A program made the translations under genes and the position numbers. From the NCBI GenBank assembly GCA_910578605.1, contig CAJTQG010000004.1, forward strand, positions 32,114-79,804: 47,691 bases of DNA, in the 5' to 3' direction. Under the pieces are notes generated by a model. That model saw only the letters and a list, made by a program, of their open reading frames with translations. It searched no databases and had not been told where the DNA came from. This DNA is from an uncultured Lachnospiraceae bacterium (GTDB taxonomy: Bacteria; Bacillota; Clostridia; Lachnospirales; Lachnospiraceae). Positions 25,654 through 34,966 of the stretch are shown here, piece by piece (position 1 is the first letter of the stretch; every line of letters starts with the position of its first letter).

Positions 25654-27087
25654 ATGAGAAAACAAAACGAGTATGATGAAGATTTTTTCGGGGATGATGA
25701 GTGGATGGATGATTCACCATTAGATGTGATTACTCAGAGAAGTAAGGCAAATGATACATCAAAACAGTATCAGGAGCCGTACGTGGATGAGGATTACGGG
25801 GGATTGGATTTTGAAGATGAGTTTGCAGAGGAAATGGATGAGGATGATTTTCTTATTGATTTAGATGACGAGGAGTTTTCTCTGGATGACAGATACTCGG
25901 AGAATGATTATACAGCAGCGGCAGGGGCAAGGAAGCTGAAGAAAAGGAGAAGAGGTCTGAAAGTATTCTTTGTTGTTGTGGAGCTGATTTGTATTTTTAC
26001 TTTGTCTGTAGGAATCTGGGCAGCAGATTTTTATTTTGACAGAAGAAGTGAGTTTAATGAAAATATTGTAGACAAAACATATGAAAAAGAAAAAATTACG
26101 ATTAATGAAGGTGTAGAGAAAAAGATTGCCAACGGATTTACGAATATTGCGGTCTTTGGAATTGATACAAGAACTGCCGCATTTGAGAGCGGTGTTAATA
26201 CAGATACAATTATTATTGTGAGTATTAACAATGAGACAAAGGAAGTGAAGATGGTTTCCGTTTACAGAGACACCTATTTGAGGATTGCAGATTCTGTAGG
26301 TCAGGCAACCTATGCAAAGGCCAACAGTGCGTACTGCATGGGCGGTATCGAAAATGCCATCAGTATGCTGAACACCAACTTGGATTTGAATATTGAAAAT
26401 TATGCGGTTGTGAATTTTTCAGGTGTAGCAAAGCTGATAGATTTGTTAGGCGGTGTGGATGTAAAGCTGACAGATGAGGAAGTAAGTCAGCTGAATTTCC
26501 ACTTGATGGATTCCAGGCTATCTACAGGTATGAAATCTGATGATGTGCAGGGCTCAGGCTGGCAGCATCTAAATGGTCTTCAGGCAACGACTTACTGCCG
26601 TATCCGCAAGACTACTTTTTATGATGAGGTTACCAATGAACCAATCTCCGACGACTTTGGACGTACAGCAAGACAACGTCTTGTTATCAGTAAAATGGTA
26701 GATAAGGCAAAGAAAGCGGGAGTTAAGAAAACCTTAAAAATTGCACAAAAAATATTGACTCCGAAAAATGAAGATGAAAAGCTGCTGACTACCAGTTTTA
26801 CCTTTGATGAAATTATGGAAATGATACCGATTCTGCTGAAGTTTAATATTGCAGGAAGCCAAGGATTTCCTAGTGTTTACAGAGGTGCGGAGATTGCAGG
26901 AAGTGTTGTTGTTCCAAGGGGCTTGGCATACAATGTCACACAGATGCACAAATTTTTGTTTGATGATAAAGATTATGAACCAACCAATTCAGTGAATATG
27001 ATTAGTGACCAGATTATCAACATTACAGGAATACAATCAGAGACAGAGCCAGTGCCGGAAGACGACAATGACAATAGCAATGAATAA
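25654..27087 (+). CDS. LytR-CpsA-Psr (LCP) family cell-wall ligase
   Basis: LCP enzymes attach anionic glycopolymers to peptidoglycan outside the membrane. The 477-residue protein begins with about 85 cytoplasmic residues that are very acidic (EYDEDFFGDDEW and following), then a basic patch KLKKRRRG and one membrane helix at about 105-125. The LCP domain follows, with NIAVFGIDTR, GVNTDTIIIVSIN and KMVSVYRDTYLRI near the pyrophosphate-binding site, and RTARQRLVISKMV further on. Conserved arginines and aspartates expected for the family are visible. It is the last gene of the cda cluster, followed by a terminator. Confidence 0.92.
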   Translation: MRKQNEYDEDFFGDDEWMDDSPLDVITQRSKANDTSKQYQEPYVDEDYGGLDFEDEFAEEMDEDDFLIDLDDEEFSLDDRYSENDYTAAAGARKLKKRRRGLKVFFVVVELICIFTLSVGIWAADFYFDRRSEFNENIVDKTYEKEKITINEGVEKKIANGFTNIAVFGIDTRTAAFESGVNTDTIIIVSINNETKEVKMVSVYRDTYLRIADSVGQATYAKANSAYCMGGIENAISMLNTNLDLNIENYAVVNFSGVAKLIDLLGGVDVKLTDEEVSQLNFHLMDSRLSTGMKSDDVQGSGWQHLNGLQATTYCRIRKTTFYDEVTNEPISDDFGRTARQRLVISKMVDKAKKAGVKKTLKIAQKILTPKNEDEKLLTTSFTFDEIMEMIPILLKFNIAGSQGFPSVYRGAEIAGSVVVPRGLAYNVTQMHKFLFDDKDYEPTNSVNMISDQIINITGIQSETEPVPEDDNDNSNE

Positions 27088-27100
27088 AGATTGATTTTGG

Positions 27101-27156
27101 AAATAGTACAATAATACGATGTTGGGGTAAAAGTCGCTAGCATCATAATACTATTT
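27101..27156 (+). other. Imperfect hairpin after the LCP gene
   Basis: AAATAGTA (27101-27108) pairs with TACTATTT (27149-27156), with GATG/CATC inside. It precedes the main terminator by 40 bases and may protect the transcript end or act as a first terminator. Confidence 0.35.
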
Positions 27157-27196
27157 TAAATCATAGAAAATCCGAAGCAATTACTGTAATTATAAG

Positions 27197-27228
27197 AAAT
27201 CCCTTGTTCTCAAACAAGGGATTTTTTT
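27197..27228 (+). terminator. Terminator of the cda/glmM cluster
   Basis: AAATCCCTTGTT pairs perfectly with AACAAGGGATTT around the loop CTCA and runs into further T residues. This is the strongest terminator in the window. The rest of the 307-base gap up to 27394 shows no gene and no consensus promoter that I can identify. Confidence 0.93.
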
Positions 27229-27394
27229 CACAAAATAATAAATGGATGTTTGATTTTAATTCACAACTAAATCACAAAATGTACACAAAAGCTTGCTAGA
27301 CTAAATGCATCTTAAGATAACAGCCAGTAAACAATATAACAAAATGTACTGATAAAGGAAACAAAAAGTGATAGAGCGGAAAGGAGACGTTAGT

Positions 27395-29158
27395 ATGTAC
27401 GAGGAGAATAAGAATAAGGATTTGGAGAATATGGCTGCTCAGGGGTCACAGGTGGAGGGACCGAAGGACAGCGAGAATTCCTTTGTGATGCAGCAGTCGA
27501 CGGAGGAACCAAAGAATAACAATAGCGAGGATTCCTTTGTGATGCAGCAGTCTGCAGAGGAAAATGAGACAAGTAATATTTATCGTTTTACAAAGGAGGA
27601 ATTACAGGAGACTCAAGCCATGGAGGAAGAAACAGATTCACAAGCCAATCAAAGGACAGAGGCGCAAAGCAATATAGATTTGGAGACAGGTACCAATAGA
27701 GGGTATTCACAGGAAGCCAGCGGTCAGTATGAAGATTACAGTCATACACAAAATATATGGAAGCCCAATCAGGAGCTTCATCAATCAGGGAATCATGTAG
27801 TACAATCTAACAGCCCAAAGGCAAAAAAGAAAAATGAAAAGAAGCACACAGGCAGGAAAATAGTAATGTTTGTGGCAGGTGCAGTTGCCTTTGGAGCGAT
27901 TGCTTTCGGAGCATTTTTGGGTGCAGATTACGCTAAAAATCAATTATTTCCAAAAGAAAACCGCAATGTGGAAATAGCAACTACCAACACAGGAAAAGCC
28001 AATGTATCTGTGACAACAACGTCCACAGCTGGACAGACAACCAATGGCGCCACAATTGTGACAGATGTATCTAATGTGGTGGAGGAGGTAATGCCTTCTA
28101 TCGTGGCCATTACCAGCACACAATATATTGAGACGGGAAGATATGGCTACTTTTGGGGAAATTCCGGCGAAAACACCTACGAGGCAGAGGGGGCAGGCTC
28201 CGGTATTATTCTTGCAAAAAATGACAAGGAGCTTTTGATTGTCACCAATGAGCATGTAGTGGCAGATGCGGATTCCTTAAGTGTTCAATTTGCAGATGGA
28301 GAATCTGTGGAGGCGTATACAAAGGGAACGGATTCCGACGCAGACTTAGCCATTGTTTCTGTTCCTTTAGATAAAATAAAATCAGAGACCTTGGCTTCTA
28401 TTAAGATTGCAGCTATTGGAGACTCTAATGCTGTGAAGGTGGGAGAGGGCGCCATTGCCATTGGCAACGCATTAGGCTATGGACAGTCCGTTACAACTGG
28501 AGTGATTAGTGCAGTGGACCGTGAAGTGTCCGGTGAAAATGGGTCGGATTCCAAAAAATTATTGCAGACAGATGCAGCTATCAATCCTGGAAACAGCGGC
28601 GGAGCATTGTTGAATGTGAAGGGCGAGGTGATTGGTATCAATGAACTAAAATACTCCTCCGATGATGTGGAGGGTATGGGTTTTGCCATTCCTATCAGTT
28701 CAGCCACAGAAATTATCAATAATTTGATGAATCAGGAGACAAAAACAAAAGTAGACGAGGATAAGAGAGGTTACCTTAATATTGTAGGTTTTGATGTGGA
28801 CAGCAAGACTGCTCAAACCTACGGCTTAGAGGAAGGTGTGTTTATTGAGAAGGTGATTGAGGGAGGCGCTGCCCAGAAGGCAGGTCTGGAGGAAAAGGAT
28901 ATTATCGTAAAAATAAACGACACAAAAATTGGTGAAATGACTGATTTGCAAAAGCAGCTTCAGTATTATGCAGTAGGTGACAAGGTAAATATAACGATAA
29001 AATATGCTGACGGAAAAGAGTACAAGGAAAAAACGGTGGAGGTTACTCTCGGCAAACAGATGAGCACTTCAGATGACACAAGCCAGGGAAGCAGAAATAA
29101 TCAACCTAATGGAGGAAATGGCAACAGCGGCAGTATTTTTGATTATTTTGGATGGTAA
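27395..29158 (+). CDS. htrA: HtrA/DegP-type membrane-anchored serine protease with PDZ domain
   Basis: Envelope quality-control protease of 587 residues. Start ATG 27395 follows AAAGGAGA; an upstream in-frame GTG lacks a ribosome binding site. Residues 1-155 are cytoplasmic, hydrophilic and low in complexity, with a duplicated SFVMQQS segment from a 54-base repeat. One membrane helix lies at about 158-180. The trypsin-like domain has the full triad: H287 in TNEHVV, D317 in DADLAIV and S401 in NPGNSGGAL. A PDZ domain (about 465-560) contains GLEEKDIIVKIN. It has its own terminator, so it is a single-gene unit. Confidence 0.94.
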   Translation: MYEENKNKDLENMAAQGSQVEGPKDSENSFVMQQSTEEPKNNNSEDSFVMQQSAEENETSNIYRFTKEELQETQAMEEETDSQANQRTEAQSNIDLETGTNRGYSQEASGQYEDYSHTQNIWKPNQELHQSGNHVVQSNSPKAKKKNEKKHTGRKIVMFVAGAVAFGAIAFGAFLGADYAKNQLFPKENRNVEIATTNTGKANVSVTTTSTAGQTTNGATIVTDVSNVVEEVMPSIVAITSTQYIETGRYGYFWGNSGENTYEAEGAGSGIILAKNDKELLIVTNEHVVADADSLSVQFADGESVEAYTKGTDSDADLAIVSVPLDKIKSETLASIKIAAIGDSNAVKVGEGAIAIGNALGYGQSVTTGVISAVDREVSGENGSDSKKLLQTDAAINPGNSGGALLNVKGEVIGINELKYSSDDVEGMGFAIPISSATEIINNLMNQETKTKVDEDKRGYLNIVGFDVDSKTAQTYGLEEGVFIEKVIEGGAAQKAGLEEKDIIVKINDTKIGEMTDLQKQLQYYAVGDKVNITIKYADGKEYKEKTVEVTLGKQMSTSDDTSQGSRNNQPNGGNGNSGSIFDYFGW

Positions 29159-29188
29159 AAGAAAGATAAGCAGCAATGATGCTTTATT

Positions 29189-29225
29189 AGTCCAACGAAT
29201 GATTTTGATTCGTTGGACTTTTTTC
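29189..29225 (+). terminator. Terminator of the HtrA gene
   Basis: AGTCCAACGAAT pairs perfectly with ATTCGTTGGACT around GATTTTG, followed by a run of T. Confidence 0.93.
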
Positions 29226-29381
29226 CTATAAGAAACTTCTGTAAACATTTTTTTATAGGAGGAGAGACCTTTGCCCCATAATTAAAGATGGGGGCAGGAG
29301 GCAGGCTGAGGAAATCTGTCAGGGTATCTTCCTATGCCTGTGAATAAAAGCAGGTCAGCAGCAATTTGAAAATTTTACAGA

Positions 29382-29410
29382 TTTACATATAAGCTTGTTT
29401 GATTTATAAT
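29382..29410 (+). promoter_or_regulatory. Promoter of the ClpX-like gene
   Basis: TTTACA (29382-29387), a 17-base spacer and TATAAT (29405-29410) give a near-consensus promoter, with a start near 29417 and a leader of about 40 bases. Confidence 0.65.
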
Positions 29411-29457
29411 ATAGGAACAAAAGCAAACAGCCATGATGCAGAGAAATGGAGAGAACA

Positions 29458-30930
29458 ATGTCAGACGATTACAAAAACGAAGTAAACATAGAGGAGAATA
29501 ATAATAGTCAGAGTGGTCAGGAAGATCATACATCCAGGGAGGATGAGTATGAGAATTACTGTTATCTGTGCCGCAGGCCTGAAAGTCAAGCCGGTAAGAT
29601 GATTAGTATGCCGGGGAATATACATATCTGTAATGATTGTATGCAGAGAACCTTTGATGCTTTAGAGCATACAGGTGTAGATATGAATTCCATGAAAAAT
29701 GTAGATATGAACAATATGGATTTCTCAAAGATTCCGAATATCAGTTTTTTGAATTTAGGTGATTTTCCGGGTGGTATGCCCCAAAGACAAAAGGTGAAGA
29801 AGAAAAAGAAAAAAGAGGAGAAGAGGGAGGAGCCGGCTATGGACATTCATTCCATCCCAGCGCCTCATAAAATTAAGGCCCAGTTAGACGACTATATAGT
29901 AGGGCAGGAATACGCCAAGAAGGTCATATCTGTTGCGGTGTACAATCACTACAAGAGGGTGGCTACTAACACGATGGATGAGATAGAGATTGAAAAATCC
30001 AATATGCTGATGATTGGACCTACTGGAAGCGGAAAAACTTATTTGGTAAAAACGCTGGCAAGGCTTTTAGATGTTCCTTTGGCTATTGCAGACGCCACTT
30101 CTCTCACGGAAGCAGGGTATATCGGTGACGATATTGAGAGCGTGGTGAGTAAGCTGCTGGCAGCTGCGGACAATGATGTGGAGCGGGCGGAAAACGGCAT
30201 TATATTTATTGACGAGATAGATAAATTACACAAAAAGAAAAATACAAATAACAGGGATGTAAGCGGGGAGTCTGTGCAGCAGGGCTTGCTGAAGCTCTTG
30301 GAGGGCAGCGAGGTGGAGGTGCCGGTTGGGGCTAACAGCAAGAATGCCATGGTTCCCTTAACGACAGTAAACACAAAAAATATTTTATTTATCTGTGGAG
30401 GAGCTTTCCCGGATTTAGAAGATGTGATAAAGGAGAGATTGAACAAGAAATCCTCCCTTGGTTTTTGCTCTGATTTAAAGGATAAATATGACGGAGTGGA
30501 AATATTAGATAAAGTTATAGTGGAAGATTTAAAAAATTATGGTATGATACCAGAATTTTTAGGAAGACTTCCCATTGTGTTTACCTTGTCGGGCTTGACG
30601 GAAGAGATGCTAGTACAAGTATTAAAGGAGCCGAAAAATGCTATTATTAAACAGTATCAGAAATTATTGGAGTTAGATGAAGTGAAGCTGACCTTTAATG
30701 AGGAGGCGTTGGTGGCAATTGCCAAAAAGGCTATTGAGAAAAAGACAGGAGCTAGAGCTTTGCGCTCCATTATAGAGGAATTTATGCTGGATATTATGTA
30801 TGAGATTCCGAAAGATGATAATATTGGCAGTGTCATTATTACAAAAGAATATATTGAGAATACAGGCGGCCCTATCATTCAAATGAGAGAGACAGAGCGC
30901 AAGCTTGCACAGACATCAGAGGCAATATAA
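29458..30930 (+). CDS. clpX: ClpX-type AAA+ unfoldase, divergent
   Basis: ATP-driven unfoldase that feeds substrates to ClpP. I choose ATG 29458, which has TGGAGAGA just upstream; ATG 29446 has a poorer site. The zinc-binding domain has C35, C38, C58 and C61. A basic linker KVKKKKKKEEKREE precedes the AAA+ core. Walker A is GPTGSGKT (187-194) and Walker B is IIFIDEIDK (D252, E253). Pore loop GYIGDD, SGESVQQGLLKLLEG and the ClpP-docking LGF tripeptide are present, as is sensor-2 GARALRSII. The RKH substrate loop is replaced by VGANSKNAMVP. No clpP is nearby, so this may be a second ClpX with its own substrates. Confidence 0.88.
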   Translation: MSDDYKNEVNIEENNNSQSGQEDHTSREDEYENYCYLCRRPESQAGKMISMPGNIHICNDCMQRTFDALEHTGVDMNSMKNVDMNNMDFSKIPNISFLNLGDFPGGMPQRQKVKKKKKKEEKREEPAMDIHSIPAPHKIKAQLDDYIVGQEYAKKVISVAVYNHYKRVATNTMDEIEIEKSNMLMIGPTGSGKTYLVKTLARLLDVPLAIADATSLTEAGYIGDDIESVVSKLLAAADNDVERAENGIIFIDEIDKLHKKKNTNNRDVSGESVQQGLLKLLEGSEVEVPVGANSKNAMVPLTTVNTKNILFICGGAFPDLEDVIKERLNKKSSLGFCSDLKDKYDGVEILDKVIVEDLKNYGMIPEFLGRLPIVFTLSGLTEEMLVQVLKEPKNAIIKQYQKLLELDEVKLTFNEEALVAIAKKAIEKKTGARALRSIIEEFMLDIMYEIPKDDNIGSVIITKEYIENTGGPIIQMRETERKLAQTSEAI

Positions 30931-31035
30931 TACAAGCAAAAGAGAGAGCTTGTGGGCAATATAAGAATTGGTATATTTTTTTCCATGCAGTCATAAAATG
31001 CTAAGAAGGACTATAATAAACGGGAGTATAGTAAA

Positions 31036-32736
31036 ATGGATATGGATTGCATGGAGAAATTTTTGTCCGAGGACTATGGGGAATTTATATATGATACTTA
31101 TATTCCGGAAAGAATACAGGAGTTGGATGATGATTTTTGTCATTTACATTTGGCATATAACTTGCAGGTAGTTAGTGTGCCCTTAAATAGAGTCCCCCCT
31201 CTTGGAATTAATCGGGATTACGCTTATAAAAATATTCCCAGCTTGTTCGGATTGATGGATGCTTCCGCTATGGAGGATGCGGGAATTATTAAAATTCAAA
31301 ATCAGCCGGTTTTGGAGTTAAAGGGGCAGGGTGTGATAATAGGTTTTGTGGATACAGGAATCGATTATATGCACCCTGCTTTTCGTTTTTCTAATGGGAG
31401 AACAAAGATTATATCTATTTGGGATATGACAGTGCAGGGAGGGAGAGTGCCAGAGGGCATGCCTTTTGGCAGTGAGTATTTAAGCGATGAGATACAGCAG
31501 GCCATAGAGAGCGACGATCCCTACAGTATTGTACCCTCAAGGGATGAGGAGGGACACGGAACATTTTTGGCTGGCATTGCGGCAGGAAGTGAGAATGCAG
31601 CCCAGGATTTTGTTGGAGCGGCGCCTATGTCACAGATTGTTATGGTTAAAGTTCGCCAGGCAAAAAAATATGTCAGGGACTTTTATCGGGTGGCAGAGGA
31701 GGCCCAGGCGTACAGCGAGGTGGATTTGCTGTTGGCGCTTCAGTATTTGAGAAGCGTGGTGATTCGGGAGCAAAAGCCTATGGTAATTTGCTTTGGGATG
31801 GGAACAAACATGGGAGACCATGCAGGAAACTCGCCATTGGGAATGTACTTGAATGCATGGGCGTCAGTACCGGGAATTGCCGTTGCCATCGGGACAGGAA
31901 ATGAGGGTGATAAAAGACATCATTTTCGAGGAATGGGAGTGAATGAAGGCGAATATCAAGATGTAGAGCTTCGTGTTGACCAGGGGGAGCGGGGCTTTTT
32001 GTTGGAGCTGTGGGGCAGGGTGCCGGAGACATATTCCATAGGGCTGGTATCTCCCGCCGGAGAAAATATCCCCAGGATTCCTGCCAGGATAGGCGGTGAA
32101 CAGCGCATCAATTTTGTGTTTGAAAATACAGTGGTGGATATATCCTATGTATTTGGTGAGATAGGTTCGGGAAATGAAGTGATTATTATGAGATTTACGG
32201 ACCCCACTCCCGGAATATGGACAATAAAGGTGTATGGAAACAATATTGTGGGAAATGGGTATCATATATGGCTGCCTATTACAGAGTTTTTGTCTGGTGA
32301 CACCTATTTTATTGAGCCGGATCCGGAGGTGACCCTTACGATACCTTCAGATACCATATCTCCTATATCGGTGAGCGGTTACAATCATCGGACAGGAGGA
32401 TTTCTTATGGAATCAGGAAGAGGCTATCCGTTGAACGGGCAAATCAAGCCGGATTTTGCAGCGCCTGGGGCCAATGTATTAGGTCCGCTGACAGGAGGGG
32501 GTTATGGAACAAAAAGCGGAACAAGCGTGTCGGTTGCAGTTGCAGCAGGCGCCTGTGCCTTGTTTTTAACTTGGGGAATTGTCCTTGGGAATGATTATCG
32601 CATGAATACTTTAGATATGAAAAATTATTTAATCCAAGGAGCGGTGCGGGATAAGGATAGCACTTATCCGATGCGCACCTTTGGATGGGGAAAGTTAAAC
32701 GTCTATAATGCCTTTGAGGCAATACGAAAACTCTAG
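31036..32736 (+). CDS. S8-family (subtilisin-like) protease, CspA/B-like
   Basis: Serine peptidase of 566 residues with all catalytic residues: D106 in GFVDTGIDYMHP, H174 in EEGHGTFLAGIAAG and S497 in GTKSGTSVSVA. There is no signal peptide and only a short N-terminal region ahead of the catalytic domain. A large beta-rich insertion (about 290-440) lies between H and S, as in the clostridial Csp and related S8 proteases. Csp proteins act in spore germination in some Clostridia, but this gene has no spore genes near it, so that role is only a possibility. It starts 105 bases after clpX with GGGAG upstream. Confidence 0.88.
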   Translation: MDMDCMEKFLSEDYGEFIYDTYIPERIQELDDDFCHLHLAYNLQVVSVPLNRVPPLGINRDYAYKNIPSLFGLMDASAMEDAGIIKIQNQPVLELKGQGVIIGFVDTGIDYMHPAFRFSNGRTKIISIWDMTVQGGRVPEGMPFGSEYLSDEIQQAIESDDPYSIVPSRDEEGHGTFLAGIAAGSENAAQDFVGAAPMSQIVMVKVRQAKKYVRDFYRVAEEAQAYSEVDLLLALQYLRSVVIREQKPMVICFGMGTNMGDHAGNSPLGMYLNAWASVPGIAVAIGTGNEGDKRHHFRGMGVNEGEYQDVELRVDQGERGFLLELWGRVPETYSIGLVSPAGENIPRIPARIGGEQRINFVFENTVVDISYVFGEIGSGNEVIIMRFTDPTPGIWTIKVYGNNIVGNGYHIWLPITEFLSGDTYFIEPDPEVTLTIPSDTISPISVSGYNHRTGGFLMESGRGYPLNGQIKPDFAAPGANVLGPLTGGGYGTKSGTSVSVAVAAGACALFLTWGIVLGNDYRMNTLDMKNYLIQGAVRDKDSTYPMRTFGWGKLNVYNAFEAIRKL

Positions 32737-32745
32737 TGATTTTTA

Positions 32746-32782
32746 TTTTATTGTATAGGAAAGCTCGTCCTATACAATAAAA
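32746..32782. terminator. Perfect 15-bp hairpin between convergent genes
   Basis: TTTTATTGTATAGGA (32746-32760) pairs exactly with TCCTATACAATAAAA (32768-32782) around a seven-base loop. It sits between the converging protease and hydrolase genes and probably stops both. There is no T run after the stem on either strand, so it is not a standard terminator. Confidence 0.6.
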
Positions 32783-32785
32783 TGC

Positions 32786-33724
32786 TCAACGTTCGTTCAG
32801 GGGGATTCGCTCCTCCAGCCAGTCTCCTATGTGGGTAAATACATCTAATCGATTGATTTCATTTAGAATCTCATGACGTCCTTTAGGATAAAGCTTTAGG
32901 GAAAGGTCGTTTATCTGCAGTTTTTGAAATTGCTGATATACTTTTTTTACCCCTTTTCCAAAACCTCCTACAGGGTCGTCCCCACCAGAAACAAAAAGGA
33001 CAGGCATTTCTCTTGAAATATTCCGTCGTTTTTTCTTGTCTGTCAAAGCCAAAATGCCTCGGAGCATATGGAGATAGGCATTTACGGTAAAAATAAATGT
33101 GCACCATGGATGGGCCTGGTAGGCGTCTACGATCTGTTCGTCTCTCGTAAGCCAGTCATAATCCGTTCTGGATGGCTTAAAGGAGGAATTGTAACTTCCA
33201 AATGCCATTTTGTTTACAAAGGCGCTTCGGTAGTGGTCTCCCTTAATTTGCTGTAAAATACGGCACAGGATGATTCCTATCATACATTCCGCTTTTGAGT
33301 GGTAACCAGTTCCCATAATAATAGCGCCGTCTATGTCCTTGGGATATTGCTGTATATATTGCCGCAGTAAAAAAGAACCCATGCTGTGTCCCAACATAAA
33401 ATGAGGAATGTGAGGAAATTGTTTTTCGATATATAAAAAAAGTCGGCGTATGTCTGCGATGACCATTTCATTACCTTTAGAGTGATGAAAAAATCCATAA
33501 TTCTCCTGGTTGCTCACGGACATTCCATGTCCAAGATGGTCATGCCCAATGACACAGATTCCTCTCTTGTTTAAGCTTGCGGCAAAGGCATCATAACGGT
33601 CGATATACTCTACCATGCCATGGCAGAGCTGCAGCACTGCTTTTATTTCTCCCTGAGGTTTCCACTGGATGGCATGTATTCTCGTGACACCGTCTGCGCT
33701 TAAAAATGTAAATTCTTTTTTCAA
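32786..33724 (-). CDS. Alpha/beta hydrolase, monoacylglycerol-lipase/lysophospholipase-like
   Basis: Cytoplasmic hydrolase of 312 residues. The nucleophile elbow is LGHSMGSFLL, the acid is in VSGGDDPVGG and the catalytic histidine is in YPKGRHEILNE, giving a complete triad. HDHLGHGMS and the oxyanion region LQLCHGMVEY are typical of the PldB/monoacylglycerol lipase group. The start is TTG, preceded by AAGGAGA on the minus strand. The natural substrate is probably a lipid ester. It lies 73 bases downstream of a second alpha/beta hydrolase on the same strand, which is not closely similar. Confidence 0.87.
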   Translation of the reverse strand: MKKEFTFLSADGVTRIHAIQWKPQGEIKAVLQLCHGMVEYIDRYDAFAASLNKRGICVIGHDHLGHGMSVSNQENYGFFHHSKGNEMVIADIRRLFLYIEKQFPHIPHFMLGHSMGSFLLRQYIQQYPKDIDGAIIMGTGYHSKAECMIGIILCRILQQIKGDHYRSAFVNKMAFGSYNSSFKPSRTDYDWLTRDEQIVDAYQAHPWCTFIFTVNAYLHMLRGILALTDKKKRRNISREMPVLFVSGGDDPVGGFGKGVKKVYQQFQKLQINDLSLKLYPKGRHEILNEINRLDVFTHIGDWLEERIPLNER

Positions 33725-33797
33725 AGTCTCTTCTCCTTTCTAGAAAGTTTTGCTGCTATCTATATGTTTTACAACATGTATTGCTTTAACTATCTAT

Positions 33798-34790
33798 TTA
33801 TTTTACATATTTATCCAGAAAAGTAAACACCTTTTCATTGTATTGCTTTAAGTCGGCACATCGGCTTTCCACATGTCCAGCGTCCTTTACAATATATTTT
33901 TCCTTTGGGGATGCGCAGGCGTCATACAGGGGCTGCATCATGGAATATGGTACAAAGGTGTCCTTCTCCCCATGAATAAACAGCATAGGTATTTTGCATT
34001 TTTGTAATTGACGTATACAGGAGGCGTCCTGAAAAGAATAGCCCGCATGATGCTTGCTGATTTTACTTGTAATATGCAGCAGGGGAAAGGGAGGAAGATG
34101 GAGCAGTGCTGCCAATTCCTGAGCAAATATATCTGACACGCTTGTGTAGCCGCAATCCTCCACACATGCCTTGACATGGGAGGGGAGTCGTTCTCCTGCG
34201 GTCATCATTACAGTTGCGGCGCCCATAGAAATGCCGTGAAGGACAATGCGGGCATTTTGGTTTCTTTTAATCAGCAAATTTATCCATCCCTGCATGTCCA
34301 TTCGGTCCAGCCATCCCATAGTGATATAACGCCCTTCACTTTTGCCGTGTGAGCGCAAGTCCACAAATAGAACATGATAGCCCCGTTCATGATAGTCTTT
34401 TCCAAAAGTATACATTTCCAGCCGGCTTCCAGAGTAGCCGTGAACTAAAATGACATATTGGTTAGAGGAAGGGTCTAGGGAAGGTACCAGCTCGCCATAG
34501 AGCTTTAAGCCGTCGAAAGAACGAATGGACAGGGGTTCGCACTTGCAGCTGTGGTGCCATTCCCTGCCCTCCTTATTTAATTTTTTGCGCATAATGGTTA
34601 AGGGCTCTTTGTCTTTCATCTTTTTGTTTTTATAGTCGGCAGGATTAGCCGTAAAGGGCTTTTTTCTGCGAACAAAAACAAAATGCAGAATTAACGCTCC
34701 CATCATCACTAGAAAGGTATTGACAGAGGCAGCCAGAATCAAAAGGTTTCCCAGAATATTTTTGATTTTTAATAGTAAATTGGTACTCAT
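33798..34790 (-). CDS. Membrane-anchored alpha/beta hydrolase
   Basis: Hydrolase of 330 residues with an N-terminal membrane helix at about 13-36, then a basic stretch and the catalytic fold. The nucleophile elbow is LHGISMGAAT, the acid is in HGEKDTFVP and the histidine in DAGHVES. The YVILVHGYSGS segment forms the oxyanion hole. Such proteins are often annotated as peptidase or esterase of the BD-FAE/YqkD type. The start ATG follows AAAGGAGAA. Substrate unknown. The 176 bases between this gene and the deacetylase gene hold nothing recognisable. Confidence 0.85.
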   Translation of the reverse strand: MSTNLLLKIKNILGNLLILAASVNTFLVMMGALILHFVFVRRKKPFTANPADYKNKKMKDKEPLTIMRKKLNKEGREWHHSCKCEPLSIRSFDGLKLYGELVPSLDPSSNQYVILVHGYSGSRLEMYTFGKDYHERGYHVLFVDLRSHGKSEGRYITMGWLDRMDMQGWINLLIKRNQNARIVLHGISMGAATVMMTAGERLPSHVKACVEDCGYTSVSDIFAQELAALLHLPPFPLLHITSKISKHHAGYSFQDASCIRQLQKCKIPMLFIHGEKDTFVPYSMMQPLYDACASPKEKYIVKDAGHVESRCADLKQYNEKVFTFLDKYVK

Positions 34791-34966
34791 GTGAAAATTC
34801 TCCTTTGTATCATTGTATCCTTTTTATTTTTCATTAAACATGGATTTTTATTGTTTGCATACATTAAGAGCCCATATAATCAAGAGAAAAGGTTTTCTTT
34901 TAAAATAATTACTTCTGTTAACATTTTGGTGCACATAGGAGTATAGGAAATATGGCAAAATTATAA

